NCBI RefSeq assembly: GCF_027587375.1
Contig: NZ_JAMXIC010000036.1
Span: forward strand, 1 to 34,889
Length of the DNA stretch: 34,889 nt
From: Arthrobacter sp. B2a2-09
GTDB lineage: Bacteria; Actinomycetota; Actinomycetes; Actinomycetales; Micrococcaceae
Direction: 5' to 3'
Both the position numbers and the translations under genes were made by a program. Below are positions 16,039 to 24,096 of this stretch, in pieces (position 1 is the stretch's first letter; each line of letters starts with the position of its first letter). Under the pieces are notes generated by a model. It was not told the DNA's origin and did no database searches. It saw nothing but the letters and a program-made list of their open reading frames with translations.

Positions 16039-17586
16039 ATGAAGGGCGTTGACGAGGCGGGGGCTGAAAAGCAGGCTCCGGAACAGCAGGAGACTCCCAT
16101 TCTCAGGCGCAGGAGGCCCAGGCCCAGGAAGCCGACGTCGAAGGGCATTGTCCGCTTTCTGCCATTTGTCTTGTTGACGTTGGTCATCGCGGCCTTGGCC
16201 GTGCCGATGGGCCTCGGGGTTGCATCTGGATTCTTCGGTCCCGGCTTCTTCGGGGCAGCCGGCACGCCCGCAGCCAAGGTGCCGGCCTGGCAACAAATCC
16301 CCAGCCAGCTGAGCCGCACCCAGATCGTTGCGCCCTTGGACGCTTCCGCCCCGGTCCCGCTTCCGGCCGACGTCACGAGCCAGCTCAACGCCCTCCTGAC
16401 CCCCGACGGCGGGGGAGACTTCACCGGCGTCGTCGAGGATGCGTTGACCGGGCTTCCGCTTTACGATCGCGACGGCGCCAAGAACCGTGTGCCTGCGTCC
16501 AACATGAAGCTGCTCACCGCGGTCGCGGGGCTGCGGGCGATCGGCCCGGAGACCCGCTTCAGCACGCGGGTCCTGGCGGGATCTTCAGCGTCGACGATCA
16601 TCCTGAGCGCTGGAGGCGACGTCCTGCTTGGCGCCGGCCCGTCCCAGCCAAGCGAGGTGCTGGGCCATGCCGGCTTGGAGACCCTCGCGGCGGATGCGGC
16701 AAAAGCGCTGCAGGACCGCGGTGTGAAGGGCCCGGTCACGGTCCAGTTGGATGATGGGTTGTTCACCGGGCCCGCCTTGAATCCGGCGTGGAGCCTCGAC
16801 GACGTCGCTGCCGGCGAAACGGCGCCAATCTTCCCGCTCGCGCTGAACTCGGCCCGGACAAGCCCGGGGGCAACCACCGGTCCGCGTCCGCAGGACGCCG
16901 CGCTCACCGCCGCCGAGGCTTTCGCGGGGAAGCTCCAAGCCGCGGGCGCCGCTGCCGGATTCACGGTGGTCCCCGGCGTGGAACGCGCCAACGCTCCGGC
17001 CGGAAAGCAGGATGTCCTGGCCAGCGTGGTGTCTGCCACCGTCCGCGAGCAAGTGGACTTGATGCTCGAAACCTCGGACAACTACCTCGCTGAGGTATTT
17101 GGCCGGATGGCCGCGCTGTCCGAGGGAAAGCCGGGATCCAACGACGGCGCGACGGCGGCCGTGAGCGCCCAGCTGGCGGAACTGGGGATCGCTACGGACT
17201 CCATGCACTTGGCGGACGTGTCCGGCCTTGCCTTGGGCAACCAGGTGTCTGCGCGGCAATTCGCGGACGTGGTGCGGGCCATTACCTCGGGACCGGACAC
17301 CCGTCTCCGTGCCGCCCTCGCCGGATTCCCGGTGGCCGGACTGACCGGGACGCTCGGCGACCGCTACGGAGATGCCAGCACCTCCCAAGGTGCGGGACTG
17401 GTGCGGGCCAAGACGGGTACCTTGAATTCGGTGATCGCTTTGAGCGGCTATGTGGTGGACGCGAGTGGCCGTCTCCTGGTCTTCTCCTTTATCGGCAACG
17501 GGCTGACGCCGGGTGCAGCCGGGAACAAGGTGGCGCTGGACAGGTCCGCCACGGCACTCGCGGCATGTGGTTGCCGGGCGGGTTGA
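16039..17586 (+). CDS. dacB: D-alanyl-D-alanine carboxypeptidase/endopeptidase (PBP4 type, S13)
   Basis: A 515-aa penicillin-binding protein of peptidase family S13 that trims or cleaves peptidoglycan stem peptides outside the cell membrane. A basic N-terminus (RRRRPRPRK) leads into one transmembrane anchor or uncleaved signal at ~38-60. All three catalytic motifs are present: S154-NMK-157 (SxxK), SDN at 346-348 and KTG at 458-460. The long insertion between SxxK and SDN is the hallmark of PBP4. The ATG at 16039 is preceded by AAGG at short spacing. The gene sits before the metalloprotease-tilS-hpt group, a common actinobacterial order, but a 205-bp structured gap separates them. Confidence 0.92.
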   Translation: MKGVDEAGAEKQAPEQQETPILRRRRPRPRKPTSKGIVRFLPFVLLTLVIAALAVPMGLGVASGFFGPGFFGAAGTPAAKVPAWQQIPSQLSRTQIVAPLDASAPVPLPADVTSQLNALLTPDGGGDFTGVVEDALTGLPLYDRDGAKNRVPASNMKLLTAVAGLRAIGPETRFSTRVLAGSSASTIILSAGGDVLLGAGPSQPSEVLGHAGLETLAADAAKALQDRGVKGPVTVQLDDGLFTGPALNPAWSLDDVAAGETAPIFPLALNSARTSPGATTGPRPQDAALTAAEAFAGKLQAAGAAAGFTVVPGVERANAPAGKQDVLASVVSATVREQVDLMLETSDNYLAEVFGRMAALSEGKPGSNDGATAAVSAQLAELGIATDSMHLADVSGLALGNQVSARQFADVVRAITSGPDTRLRAALAGFPVAGLTGTLGDRYGDASTSQGAGLVRAKTGTLNSVIALSGYVVDASGRLLVFSFIGNGLTPGAAGNKVALDRSATALAACGCRAG

Positions 17587-17630
17587 CGTTCGTCGCAACC
17601 CCCAAAGGACATAGCAATCAACTGTGCATG

Positions 17631-17759
17631 GGCGCACGCACTAAGGACCCAAGCGCTCGTTGCACCGGGTGCGCCAGTCCTTAACGGGTGCATGCGCCAG
17701 ACCTTTGAGCTACGAGACTATTTCGTTCGTCGCCGCCTGACGTTCGCCGCTGAGCGAAC
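17631..17759. other. Structured dacB-metalloprotease intergenic region
   Basis: GGCGCACGCAC-TAAGGAC (17631-17648) is mirrored by GTCCTTA-ACGG-GTGCATGCGCC (17677-17698), a long imperfect hairpin with a bulge. A short palindrome GCACCGGGTGC (17662-17672) sits in its loop. A separate GTTCGC-N6-GCGAAC (17742-17759) follows. Together these probably end dacB transcription or form a leader of the next gene; no T-run is present. Confidence 0.4.
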
Positions 17760-17791
17760 TTAAGGGCGCAGATTCAGCCTGTTGTGTTCTG

Positions 17792-18904
17792 ATGGTTTGT
17801 ATGGAGTCTCAGCAGCAAGCCCAGTCCCTCATCAACTGGGAGCTGGCCGCCTCCACGGCTGCCCGGCTCGCTCCCCCTGGTCCATCCCTGAGTCCGGCGC
17901 AGATCGGCAAAGCAGTGGACAGCCTGCGTTTCAGCGCGGACATCTCGGTTCCGCATGTGCATGACATCACCGGTTTGGAAGCCGCACGCGATCTCCGGGA
18001 TTCCCATGTCCTGGTAGTGGACCGGGCGTCGTGGGCGAAGGCCAATACCCAGAGTTTTGCCGTGATGCTCCAGCCGGCCCTTCAGCAAATGCTGGATTCC
18101 CGCCGCGGTCCGGCGATGTCTCCGGCTGCGGCGGCCGCGAGCGGCGCCATCACCGGCAGCCAGCTTGGGGCTGTGCTTGCCTTCTTGTCGAGCAAGGTCC
18201 TGGGCCAATACGATCCCTTCGCGTCGCTCGCCCCGGACTCGAAAGCGCCGCCTGCTGGCCGGCTCTTGCTGGTGGCTCCGAACATCATTTCCGTGGAGCG
18301 CGAGCTCAACGTGGATCCGGACGATTTCCGGCTCTGGGTCTGCCTTCACGAGCAAACCCACCGGGTGCAGTTCGCCGCCGCGCCTTGGCTCCGGAGCCAC
18401 ATGCTTGAGGAAATCGAGCGCCTCAGTAGCAATCTGCTGGGCAATGTGGACTCCATCATGGACCGCGCCACGGCCGCCGCCCGCTCCCTGCGCGACCGCT
18501 CCACCGGTGCCGTGCCTGGCCGCGGGGCCATCTTGGACCTGCTGCAGAACCCCGAGGAAAAGGCATCGCTCTCGCACCTCACGGCCGTGATGAGCTTGCT
18601 GGAAGGCCACGCCAACGTAGTGATGGACGCCGTCGACTCCACCCTGATCCCCTCGGTGAAGACCATCAGGCAGCGCTTCAGCGCGCGGGGCAAGGACCGC
18701 GGAATGATCGAGAAATTCATCCGCAATATCCTCGGCCTCGATGCCAAGATGCGCCAGTACAGCGACGGAGCCAAGTTCGTCCGTGAAGTGGTTGCGGTGG
18801 CTGGCATGGAGGGCCTGAACCGGGTATGGGAATCGGCCGAAAAACTGCCCACAGAAGCCGAAATCCACGACTCCAGGTTGTGGCTCGAGCGGATGGGGCT
18901 GTGA
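17792..18904 (+). CDS. Zinc-dependent metalloprotease, F420-biosynthesis-associated type
   Basis: A 370-aa member of the actinobacterial family often annotated as zinc-dependent metalloprotease / coenzyme F420 biosynthesis associated protein. The zinc-binding HEQTH lies at residues 186-190 (context WVCLHEQTHRVQF), and a second conserved block, LEGHANVVMD, follows about 90 residues later. No signal peptide is evident. The N-terminal SLINWELAASTAARL is the usual family start. ATG 17792 and ATG 17801 are both possible; neither has a clear ribosome-binding site. Its stop overlaps the tilS GTG by 3 nt within GTGA, so expression is coupled. Despite the name, nothing here shows F420 involvement or proteolysis. 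Confidence 0.85.
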   Translation: MVCMESQQQAQSLINWELAASTAARLAPPGPSLSPAQIGKAVDSLRFSADISVPHVHDITGLEAARDLRDSHVLVVDRASWAKANTQSFAVMLQPALQQMLDSRRGPAMSPAAAAASGAITGSQLGAVLAFLSSKVLGQYDPFASLAPDSKAPPAGRLLLVAPNIISVERELNVDPDDFRLWVCLHEQTHRVQFAAAPWLRSHMLEEIERLSSNLLGNVDSIMDRATAAARSLRDRSTGAVPGRGAILDLLQNPEEKASLSHLTAVMSLLEGHANVVMDAVDSTLIPSVKTIRQRFSARGKDRGMIEKFIRNILGLDAKMRQYSDGAKFVREVVAVAGMEGLNRVWESAEKLPTEAEIHDSRLWLERMGL

Positions 18905-20064
18905 CCGCAGGTACCACATCGGGCCCGGGCGCAAGCAGTAGAAACTCACCAAGCAGGATAGGCGGACAAAGCAGCGGACGACGGCGTCCCGGGCGTTTGG
19001 CGCCAGTCGTCGGCAAAGCACGCAACATGTTGCAGGACGCACTGGCCTCCGCAGGCTATCCTGAGCGAATCCTGGTGGCGTGCAGCGGCGGGCCGGACTC
19101 CTTGGCGCTTGCCTCAGTGGCAGCTTACTTCGCCCGCCGAGGCCATGTGCACGGGCGCCCCGTGAGCGTGGCCGCCGTCGTGGTTGACCATCAGCTGCAG
19201 GAAGGCTCTGGCGAGGTCGCGGCACGAACCGTGGCGATCCTGGAGGGGCTCGGCCTCTCGCCTGTCCAGCTGCGGACCGTGGAGGTGGCTGCTACCGGGT
19301 TTGGGCCCGAGGCAGCAGCCCGGGACGCCCGGCACGCGGCCCTCGAAGCAGCCGCCACCGAACTCGATTGTGGAGCAATCCTGCTCGGGCACACTCTGGA
19401 CGACCAAGCCGAACAGGTCCTGCTGGGCCTGGCCCGGGGCTCGGGAACCCGCTCCCTCGCTGGAATGCGGCCTGCCCGCGGCAAGCTCCTTCGTCCCTTC
19501 CTCGGCCTTCGCCGCGCGGAAACAGTCGAAATCTGCGAGGTCGAGGAGCTCGAAACCTGGCACGATCCCAGTAACGCGGACCCCGCCTTCGCCCGCTCGC
19601 GGACCCGGGTGGAGGTGATGCCCTTGCTTGAGGACAAGCTGGGGCCCGGTGTGGCCGAATCACTCGCCCGCACCGCCGCTATCCTCCAACAGGACGCTGA
19701 CTTCCTGGAGCAGCTTGCCGCAGCGAGCTATGCGGCCCTCGTGAACCGAACCGAGGACGGAGTCTGGCTCCCCGAAGACGCCTTGAGGGAATTGTCCCCC
19801 GCACTGAGGTTCCGGGTGATCGCCAAAGCAGCGGCCGACGTCGGGGGCCAACAGCCCGGCTACGGGCGGCTTCAGGCGGCCGAAGCATTGCTGCGCCGGC
19901 ATGGATCGGCGGGTCCCGTGCAGCTTCCCGGAAGCGTCAGCGTCTACCGCGTATCCCTGAGCGAATTGGAGCGGAAGGCCTCAGCAGCGGGAACTGCCGT
20001 TCCCCGCGAAGGCGGCGGCTGTGGGAAGCTAGTATTCCGGCATCAAAGATCGCCCCAACAGTAG
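18901..20064 (+). CDS. tilS: tRNA(Ile)-lysidine synthase
   Basis: A 387-aa N-type ATP pyrophosphatase that converts C34 of the AUA-reading tRNA-Ile to lysidine. The PP-loop SGGPDS occupies 62-67, and family motifs follow: VVVDHQLQ, then LLGHTLDDQAEQVLLGL and RPFLGLRRAETVE. The frame is open to 18826, but the GTG at 18901 overlapping the upstream TGA (GTGA) is the natural coupled start. The first ~40 residues are a low-complexity Ser/Gly/Arg extension. The C-terminal part is shorter than in E. coli, as is usual in actinobacteria. hpt begins 31 nt downstream. Confidence 0.93.
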   Translation: MTAGTTSGPGASSRNSPSRIGGQSSGRRRPGRLAPVVGKARNMLQDALASAGYPERILVACSGGPDSLALASVAAYFARRGHVHGRPVSVAAVVVDHQLQEGSGEVAARTVAILEGLGLSPVQLRTVEVAATGFGPEAAARDARHAALEAAATELDCGAILLGHTLDDQAEQVLLGLARGSGTRSLAGMRPARGKLLRPFLGLRRAETVEICEVEELETWHDPSNADPAFARSRTRVEVMPLLEDKLGPGVAESLARTAAILQQDADFLEQLAAASYAALVNRTEDGVWLPEDALRELSPALRFRVIAKAAADVGGQQPGYGRLQAAEALLRRHGSAGPVQLPGSVSVYRVSLSELERKASAAGTAVPREGGGCGKLVFRHQRSPQQ

Positions 20065-20095
20065 CCGCACCCACGCATCAACACAGGAGCCATTG

Positions 20096-20647
20096 GTGGA
20101 TTCAAACGACGTCCAGGCAGACCTCAAACACGTTCTCTACACCAAGGAGCAGATCCAGCAACGGATCGCCGAACTTGCTGCACAGATTGACAAGGACTAC
20201 GAGGGCCGTGAGCTGCTGATCGTCGGCGTGCTCAAGGGTGCCGTCATGGTCATGGCAGACCTCGCCCGTGCGCTGCACAGCCACGTCAGCATGGACTGGA
20301 TGGCGGTGTCTTCCTACGGCTCCGGTACCCAGTCCTCCGGCGTCGTGCGCATCCTCAAGGACCTTGATACCGACCTCATGGGCAAGGATGTCCTGATTGT
20401 CGAAGACATTATCGATTCCGGCCTGACCCTCTCCTGGCTCAAGACCAACCTCGAATCGCGAGGCACCGCTTCCGTGGAAATCTGTACGGCTTTTCGCAAG
20501 CCTACGGCCGCCAAGGTGGAGATCGACGTCAAGTACGTCGGCTATGACATTCCCAACGAATTCGTCGTCGGCTACGGACTGGATTACGCCGAGAAGTACC
20601 GCAACTTGGACTTTGTGGGCACCCTCGCCCCGCACGTTTACGAGTAA
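20096..20647 (+). CDS. hpt: Hypoxanthine phosphoribosyltransferase
   Basis: A 183-aa type I phosphoribosyltransferase that salvages hypoxanthine (and often guanine) with PRPP to form IMP/GMP. The PRPP-binding loop LIVEDIIDSGLTL (~100-112) with its paired acidic residues, the flexible SSYGSGT near 72-78 and the C-terminal VGYGLDYAEKYRNL are all family-typical. AGGAG (20085-20089) is 6 nt before GTG 20096, favoured over the adjacent TTG at 20093. Position after tilS and before ftsH matches many Gram-positive genomes, except that here a five-gene cassette separates hpt from ftsH. A strong terminator follows. Confidence 0.95.
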   Translation: MDSNDVQADLKHVLYTKEQIQQRIAELAAQIDKDYEGRELLIVGVLKGAVMVMADLARALHSHVSMDWMAVSSYGSGTQSSGVVRILKDLDTDLMGKDVLIVEDIIDSGLTLSWLKTNLESRGTASVEICTAFRKPTAAKVEIDVKYVGYDIPNEFVVGYGLDYAEKYRNLDFVGTLAPHVYE

Positions 20648-20689
20648 CTCTTCTCGCAGCGAACCACCGCGGCACGGTTCGCGGAGTGA

Positions 20690-20724
20690 AAGCGGCCTCC
20701 CGTTCGGGAGGCCGCTTCGCTTTT
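20690..20724 (+). terminator. Strong intrinsic terminator after hpt
   Basis: Perfect 12-bp arms AAGCGGCCTCCC (20690-20701) and 20706-20717 with a GTTC loop, followed by CGCTTTT. A smaller 7-bp inverted repeat (GCGAACC 20659-20665 / GGTTCGC 20676-20682) precedes it. It should separate the hpt transcript from the downstream cassette. Confidence 0.88.
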
Positions 20725-20812
20725 AACCCTTTTGGGGGCTGCAGGCAAAGGACGGATTACCTGGGTGTTAACGTTCTGCTCAATTGCCGGTTGGCCTGAC
20801 AAGGGGGAAGTT

Positions 20813-21418
20813 TTGAAAAGCAGTTCGGATTCAATGTCGAAGCGCGGGAAGGTCCGTGCACTCTTGGCTGGCGGTTTGGTCCTGGGAGTCGGAGCCACAG
20901 TCGTGTTGGCCGCCTGGAACGATTCCGAGTTCGCCACGGGAACGTTCACGGCGGGCACTTTCAACCTGCAGGGCAGCACCGATGGCACCGCCTACGCGGA
21001 CCACGCCGCCTCCCCGGGAGCCACCCTGCCCTTCACCCTCAACCCGAGCAATCTGGCACCGGGGGACACCGTCTACGCTCCCTTCGCGGTACGGCTCGCA
21101 GCCAATACCTCCACGGGGTCTACCGTCACTGTGAACACGGCCACCGCCACGGGATCGCTTGCGAATTTGAGCTATGAACTCATCGAATCCACGTCTTTCG
21201 GGTGCTCCAGCGGCACCACGGGAACCGACCTGGTGCCGGCAGGAACCGCACTCAACGGAGCGTTGAGTGGAGTTACATTCACCCTCAATGCCGGCAGCCC
21301 CACGAGCAATCCCGGCGGCGCGGTGTTCCTTTGCTTCAAAGTGACTGCGGCTGCCGGCCTGGTCCAAGGTCAAAACGGCGCGGCCACGTGGCAATTCGCT
21401 GCGGCATCTACCTCCTGA
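20813..21418 (+). CDS. SipW-type alternate-signal exported protein (first paralog)
   Basis: A 201-aa exported protein. A basic start (SKRGKVR) is followed by a hydrophobic segment ending LAAWNDSEFATGTF, the signature of SipW-dependent signal peptides (TasA/camelysin-like), in which the (A)W-x-D/G-S-E-F block straddles or follows the cleavage site. The mature part is Thr/Ser/Gly/Ala-rich beta-strand-like sequence with two cysteines (FGCSSG and VFLCFK), a possible disulfide. It resembles the actinobacterial alternate-signal exported family (from memory, the RER_14450 type), probably a small fibre or surface subunit. AAGGGGGAAG (20801-20810) points to a TTG start at 20813; ATG 20834 is the alternative. 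First gene of the cassette. Confidence 0.8.
   Translation: MKSSSDSMSKRGKVRALLAGGLVLGVGATVVLAAWNDSEFATGTFTAGTFNLQGSTDGTAYADHAASPGATLPFTLNPSNLAPGDTVYAPFAVRLAANTSTGSTVTVNTATATGSLANLSYELIESTSFGCSSGTTGTDLVPAGTALNGALSGVTFTLNAGSPTSNPGGAVFLCFKVTAAAGLVQGQNGAATWQFAAASTS
20911..20950 (+). repeat. 40-bp near-identical signal-site repeat, copy 1
   Basis: This segment, coding for the end of the signal peptide and the AWNDSEFATGTF block, matches 21544-21583 at 38 of 40 bases, both differences silent, while flanking sequence of the two paralogs is much more diverged. Confidence 0.85.
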
Positions 21419-21427
21419 CCGGCCACC

Positions 21428-22060
21428 ATGACCGGACGCAGGGCGGCTCGTCGACCCGGGGCGGGCCGCCAGCGATTCCTACGTGCGCGCGCCGTCTTGG
21501 CCGGCGGCCTTATTCTCGGTGTTGGATGCACGCTGACCCTCGCCGCCTGGAATGATTCCGAGTTCGCCACCGGAACGTTCACGTCAAGCTCCTTTGCTCT
21601 CCAATCCTCCATCAATTCCGGAGGGGCGTGGCTGGCACACCCCGCTTCGGGCTCTTCTGCCGCCATGGCATTCAATGCGGCAGGAATGTCACCAAACACC
21701 GTCAACTACGCTCCCATCCGGATCCGGACCACGGCGGGGTCGCTTTCCGGAACCTTGACGCTCCAGGGAGCCACCAACAACAACGCCGCCTTGGCCGCTG
21801 CCCTGGCCTATCGTGTGGTCCGCTACTCCTCGGGAACGTGCGACTCCAGCCAGTTCACCGCTGGAGCGAGCTACCTTGTCGGGACCTCGGCTTCAAAGGT
21901 GCCGTTGACCACGTCCGGTGCCGCAACAGCGGTGGCCGCGAACTCGGTGAGCCCCACTCAGATGTGCTTCGAGGTCACCATGCTTGCCTCCGCAGACAAC
22001 TCCCTGCAGGGGGCCAGCGTGACGGCAACCTGGGAAATCAAGGGGACGTCGGACTCATGA
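21428..22060 (+). CDS. SipW-type alternate-signal exported protein (second paralog)
   Basis: A 210-aa paralog of the preceding protein, starting 9 nt after its stop. An Arg-rich N-terminus (RRAARRPGAGRQRFLRAR) and hydrophobic core lead to LAAWNDSEFATGTF at 38-51, identical over this stretch to the first paralog. The mature region is again Ser/Thr/Ala-rich with predicted beta strands and the cysteine pair GTCDSS / MCFEV in matching positions; an additional Cys (Cys34) lies within the signal. There is no good Shine-Dalgarno sequence, so translation is probably coupled to the gene before. Its stop overlaps the signal peptidase start (ATGA). Likely a co-secreted partner subunit processed by that peptidase. 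Confidence 0.8.
   Translation: MTGRRAARRPGAGRQRFLRARAVLAGGLILGVGCTLTLAAWNDSEFATGTFTSSSFALQSSINSGGAWLAHPASGSSAAMAFNAAGMSPNTVNYAPIRIRTTAGSLSGTLTLQGATNNNAALAAALAYRVVRYSSGTCDSSQFTAGASYLVGTSASKVPLTTSGAATAVAANSVSPTQMCFEVTMLASADNSLQGASVTATWEIKGTSDS
21544..21583 (+). repeat. 40-bp near-identical signal-site repeat, copy 2
   Basis: Second copy of the segment at 20911-20950, differing only at two synonymous third positions. Confidence 0.85.
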
Positions 22061-22626
22061 CGGTAGCGCTGGAGCCGTTGGAGTCCCGACGGTGGGTGGC
22101 CAACAACCGCAAGCGCCTCGCCGACGTCGTACGCGAGACGTTGCTTAACCTCGCGGCGATCGGCGGCGCGATCTGTATCCTCCTGACGCTGGCCGCCGTG
22201 CTTTTCCACATCACGCTCATCATGTTCAAGACCGGCTCGATGTCTCCCACTATCCCTGCCGGATCGCTGGCCGTAGTGCGCGAGGTCCCGGTATCCGAGG
22301 TCCGGATTGGAGACATTGTCACGGTGGATCGGCCGGGGCAGTTGCCCGTCACCCACCGGGTCACATCCTCCCGGATGGTCGACGGCGCCACAGCCGTCCT
22401 CACACTCAAAGGCGACGCCAACCGGGTGGAGGATCCTGCACCATACACCGTCTCCAAAGTCCGCACCGTGCTCTACTCGGTGCCGGGTATTGCCTACGTT
22501 GTTGCGGGAGCATCGAACCCCTGGGTGCTCGGCGGCACCACGGTTGCCGTCTCTGCCTTGGTGACCTGGGCGCTGTGGCCCCGGCCGGAGGGAGCCCGGC
22601 GGACGCGATTCAGGGCGAGGGCATGA
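22057..22626 (+). CDS. Signal peptidase I, SipW/archaeal-ER type (S26B)
   Basis: A 189-aa membrane protease. Following a transmembrane segment (~30-55), the nucleophile box KTGSMSPTIPAG carries Ser61. The general base position holds His100 (LPVTHRV) rather than Lys, and KGDAN supplies Asp120. This Ser-His-Asp set is diagnostic of the S26B branch (archaeal, ER and Bacillus SipW enzymes), not the housekeeping Ser-Lys LepB. A second hydrophobic segment is near the C-terminus (~146-172). SipW processes TasA/camelysin-type precursors, and two such precursors are encoded directly upstream and one downstream. ATG overlaps the previous stop by 4 nt and its own stop overlaps the next start by 4 nt. 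Confidence 0.92.
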   Translation: MTVALEPLESRRWVANNRKRLADVVRETLLNLAAIGGAICILLTLAAVLFHITLIMFKTGSMSPTIPAGSLAVVREVPVSEVRIGDIVTVDRPGQLPVTHRVTSSRMVDGATAVLTLKGDANRVEDPAPYTVSKVRTVLYSVPGIAYVVAGASNPWVLGGTTVAVSALVTWALWPRPEGARRTRFRARA

Positions 22627-23327
22627 TTGGACGCGTGAGCCGCTGGCGTTACGCGGCAACGGCCGCCGTGGTATTGCTCGGCTTGCTGAGCGCCGCTCCG
22701 GCGTCTGCCGGGGCAGACGGGCCGGACTTGATCCTGACCCACGGCGGAAGCAATCCGGCCGTCCTTGCTCCCGGAACTACCAGCAGATGGAGTATCGGGG
22801 TGACCACCAGGGCCGTGACGCTGCACGATTTGAGGATGCGGCTGCTTGCGGACGGCGCACTTGTGCAGTTTGCCGCATCGGATGCGTCGGCGCGACTAGT
22901 CACGGTGGACGTCCGCAGCTGCGCCACCGCTTGGGTGTCGGAGGTCTGCCGGTCCGGTGAAAACACCGTCATACCGGCGACGACGCTTTCCTCCTTGGGC
23001 GGCACAGTCAGTCTTGCAAATCCCGACGGCGGAATCCCGGCTGGCGTCGAACTGCTGCTTGAGGTGACCTTGTCGCCGTCGGCTGGCAACAGCGCGCAGG
23101 GGCTTTCAGCCAGAATTACGGCCCGGGTGGATGCCGCCGGCGAGCCTGCCGCGGCGCGGGACTTTCCCGGTATGGCTCTCCCCGACACTGGATTTCGCCT
23201 GGGCATCTTCGGGCTTCTAGGCCTTGGCGCGGTCCTGGTGGGGGCCCTCGCGTCCAGGCTCGCCGGTGCCCGTGCTGTCGCGGCCGCCGATGGCGTCGCG
23301 CAAGCCCGTGAGCCGGGTGGGGACTGA
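22623..23327 (+). CDS. LPDTG cell-wall-anchored exported protein
   Basis: A 234-aa protein with an ordinary Sec signal peptide (hydrophobic 11-24, probable cleavage after APASA at 29). The extracellular domain (~30-180) is Ser/Thr/Val-rich with a cysteine pair (RSCATAWVSEVC). Then come LPDTG at 186-190, a hydrophobic segment and an Arg: a complete sortase cell-wall sorting signal. The cytoplasmic tail after the membrane segment, about 20 residues, is longer than usual. Unlike its neighbours it lacks the WNDSEF-type signal. No sortase gene lies in the window. By analogy it may be the wall anchor for the SipW-processed proteins; this is inference. Confidence 0.85.
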   Translation: MIGRVSRWRYAATAAVVLLGLLSAAPASAGADGPDLILTHGGSNPAVLAPGTTSRWSIGVTTRAVTLHDLRMRLLADGALVQFAASDASARLVTVDVRSCATAWVSEVCRSGENTVIPATTLSSLGGTVSLANPDGGIPAGVELLLEVTLSPSAGNSAQGLSARITARVDAAGEPAAARDFPGMALPDTGFRLGIFGLLGLGAVLVGALASRLAGARAVAAADGVAQAREPGGD

Positions 23328-23887
23328 TGGTAAGACCCCCGACCTCGCACGAACGGCGGAAATGCTTCACGCGTCTTCCCAGACTGAGATCACTGCTCGC
23401 GGTGGCCGGAGTCGCAGCCGCCCTCTTGGTCGTCCCGGCTGGAACCGGGACGACAGAAGCGAGTTGGACCGGCTCCGAATTCGGCTCCGGAACGCTGAAC
23501 GCACTCACGGTTCCGCCGCCCGTCGTGATCAGCCCGTGTACGCTCAGCCCCGGTTTGGCCGGGACCAGCCCGGTGATCACGGTCAACTGGCGATTCCCGG
23601 CGGGAACCGCGTATGCGGCACCTGCCAACGTGAACTACTACGTAGCCAGCGGGGGACTTCTCCCGAATTTGACCGCGGTGGTGCTGGGAACCAACCTCTC
23701 CACAACGGGCCCCGTCGGAGGTGTGTACACGACGCAATTCAAGTCGGGCATCCTGGGCGGATTGCTGGGGGGCTCCTACGGCGTCTATCTGCAGACGAAG
23801 GACGGCTCGGGGTGGGTTTCCACCTTGGCCACGGCAAACGCGTCCATGGGACTGGCCGGCACCAACCCGGTATGTACCGTGCAGTAG
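23327..23887 (+). CDS. SipW-type alternate-signal exported protein (third, divergent)
   Basis: A 186-aa exported protein whose ATG shares one base with the preceding stop (TGATG). A basic N-terminus (HERRKCFTRLPRLR) and hydrophobic stretch precede EASWTGSEFGSGTL at 45-58, a variant of the WNDSEFATGTF block in the two upstream paralogs. The mature region shows little similarity to them. It is Gly/Thr/Val-rich with an N-terminal (SPCTLSP) and a C-terminal (NPVCTVQ) cysteine, and could form a beta-sandwich closed by a disulfide. Likely a third substrate of the cassette's S26B peptidase. It is followed by a 238-bp gap before ftsH with no evident terminator. Confidence 0.72.
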   Translation: MVRPPTSHERRKCFTRLPRLRSLLAVAGVAAALLVVPAGTGTTEASWTGSEFGSGTLNALTVPPPVVISPCTLSPGLAGTSPVITVNWRFPAGTAYAAPANVNYYVASGGLLPNLTAVVLGTNLSTTGPVGGVYTTQFKSGILGGLLGGSYGVYLQTKDGSGWVSTLATANASMGLAGTNPVCTVQ

Positions 23888-24096
23888 TTGCAACCGTTCG
23901 GCGATTGCGTTCGACCCGTAGCGCGGGGATCCTGAAAGAACAATGGATTTCCGTTGCGAGTTTCCGGAATTCCCCGTTCATGTACGCCTAGAGGGAACTT
24001 TTGCCCCTTACTGTGCGTGAATCACTCCGAACGGTGTAAAGCTAGAAACTGACGCAGCACCACACGCGCGCAGAAGCTGCGCCGTGCAGCACTACC

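Noticed and set aside
22057..22626. Housekeeping LepB signal peptidase
   Set aside because: The base is His100 rather than Lys, and the sequence follows the S26B SipW/archaeal pattern, in a substrate-containing cassette.
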